Origin: an uncultured Bacillota bacterium
GTDB lineage: Bacteria > Bacillota > Clostridia > Christensenellales > UBA1242
Assembly (NCBI GenBank): GCA_947090235.1
Contig: CAMUNJ010000059.1
Location: forward strand, 1 to 5,294
Reading direction: 5' to 3'
DNA: 5,294 nucleotides
Both the position numbers and the translations under genes were made by a program. Of this stretch, positions 4,565 through 5,294 are shown piece by piece. Numbering within the stretch: position 1 is the first letter of the stretch; the number at the start of each line of letters is the position of its first letter. The notes below the pieces were generated by a model. The model saw nothing but the letters and a program-made list of their open reading frames with translations. It did not search any database and had not been told where the DNA came from.

Positions 4565-5294
4565 TTAAGAAATCAACGCAAAGCCTAAAGATCTTAGATA
4601 ATTTATAATATAACTGCTTGTCTGCCCACCTATGGCAATGTTGAATAATTGATTTTGCATAGGCAAATCTTCGTTCATACCCGACACTACAGTATAACCA
4701 GAAAAATCACCAGAAGAATAATAATTTGTATTTCCATTTTTTACATAACAACCAGATATATTGTTTGTTATATTAGGTTCTTTTAGATAACAATACCATA
4801 TCAAACTGCTATTCGCATATCCTATAAAACTACATTTAGAAATTGAAAGTGTTGCGTAACTCTCTCCGCTCAATTCCTCTCCTCCAACAAAAACGCCACC
4901 AATATTTCCAAATACACTGCCGTAAACAGCACAATTTTGTATACTATCCCCCATATTTTTGTTGAAATGATAGCCAATAATGCCACCAACATAGGCCGTG
5001 TCGCTTTGTACAACTCCTCGACTTATACAATTTTCTATAAATCTTGTATAGCCACCACCAACAATTCCGCCTACATAACTAGCACCATTGACATTGCTAT
5101 TGTTTATACATCCTGTAAAGCGTGCATTATAATCTCCTGGGCCATTCATTTTTACATAACCAACAATTCCACCTATATAATTATTTCCTTTTACATTGCC
5201 ATTGCTTATACAATTTTTTATTGTTACTGTAGAATCAAAATCTTCAAATCTACCTAATATACCCCCAACTTCATTCACGCCATCCACAGAAACA
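4565..5294 (-). CDS. GLUG-repeat beta-helix-like surface protein, C-terminal part (5' end outside window)
   Basis: The frame is open through the right edge, so this is the last 242 residues of a longer protein; a GTG at 5287 is in frame but has no reason to be the start. Numbering from the first full codon, the sequence consists of repeats in which a Cys-containing strand (residues 28, 62, 89, 121, 154, 182) is followed by G.V and then a GLUG-type box: VGGILG (9-14), IGGIVG (40-45), VGGIVG (74-79), VGGIIG (102-107) and a degenerate copy near 129-138. GLUG motifs are known from secreted, often adhesive or protease-linked bacterial proteins and probably form a right-handed beta-helix. No LPXTG, choline-binding or S-layer anchor is visible at the end (GFALIS), so any anchor must be in the missing part. 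Two repeats are nearly identical at the DNA level. A terminator follows the stop codon. A surface role is inferred from family; ligand and function are unknown. Confidence 0.85.
   Translation of the reverse strand, partial: VSVDGVNEVGGILGRFEDFDSTVTIKNCISNGNVKGNNYIGGIVGYVKMNGPGDYNARFTGCINNSNVNGASYVGGIVGGGYTRFIENCISRGVVQSDTAYVGGIIGYHFNKNMGDSIQNCAVYGSVFGNIGGVFVGGEELSGESYATLSISKCSFIGYANSSLIWYCYLKEPNITNNISGCYVKNGNTNYYSSGDFSGYTVVSGMNEDLPMQNQLFNIAIGGQTSSYIINYLRSLGFALIS
5058..5212 (-). repeat. 102-bp offset direct repeat inside the GLUG protein gene
   Basis: Bases 5058-5110 and 5160-5212 align without gaps at an offset of 102 bp (34 codons). The outer thirds differ at only a few positions: 5058-5078 against 5160-5180 and 5091-5110 against 5193-5212 have two mismatches each. 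The repeat encodes the strand plus GLUG box around Cys28 and Cys62, indicating a comparatively recent in-frame duplication. Confidence 0.7.

Noticed and set aside
4937..5257. Plus-strand open frame of 106 codons rich in Ile, Thr and Tyr
   Set aside because: It is the reverse shadow of the GLUG repeats; its periodicity is inherited from the real coding strand.
5285..5287. GTG as start of the GLUG protein
   Set aside because: The frame stays open to the window edge, no ribosome binding site can be seen, and a GLUG repeat begins immediately, so this is an internal codon.

Overview
The window is an AT-rich stretch of bacterial chromosome in which every supported gene lies on the minus strand, so transcription runs from high to low coordinates. 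AT-rich codon use, AAAGGAG- and GAGG-type ribosome binding sites, sigma-A-like TTGACA/TATAAT promoters, a DivIVA-domain protein and short hairpin/T-run terminators suggest a low-GC Firmicute, most likely an uncultured clostridial gut lineage. The lineage is inference; no marker here fixes it. No tRNA, rRNA, CRISPR array, insertion sequence or phage gene was seen.

Layout in transcription order: (1) 5294-4565, the C-terminal part of a repeat-rich GLUG-type surface protein that enters from beyond the right edge; (2) 4522-3617, lgt, prolipoprotein diacylglyceryl transferase; (3) 3582-3067, an unrecognised six-helix membrane protein; (4) 3045-2308, a DivIVA-domain coiled-coil protein; (5) 2249-1707, a membrane-anchored GH23 lytic transglycosylase; (6) 1631-1023, an unrecognised protein with two membrane helices behind a consensus promoter; (7) 891-1, recJ, cut by the left edge. 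All gaps between genes are short (the longest, 892-1022, is 131 bp) and nearly every one is filled by a hairpin terminator, a promoter or both.

Genes 2-5 have an envelope theme: lipoprotein lipidation, a membrane protein, a polar/septal scaffold candidate and a peptidoglycan-cleaving enzyme. The 21-bp gap and strong ribosome binding site between genes 3 and 4 indicate co-transcription. Genes 5, 6 and 7 each have a plausible promoter of their own.

I do not see a clear new defence, mobile or metabolic system. The points most worth a second look are regulatory and structural: a promoter nested in a terminator hairpin that would make lgt leaderless; an Lgt whose family signature is altered at two functionally important positions; a DivIVA domain lacking the usual N-terminal tip; two terminators sharing the same 13-bp palindromic core; a perfect consensus promoter driving an unknown membrane protein; and a 102-bp internal duplication in the GLUG protein.
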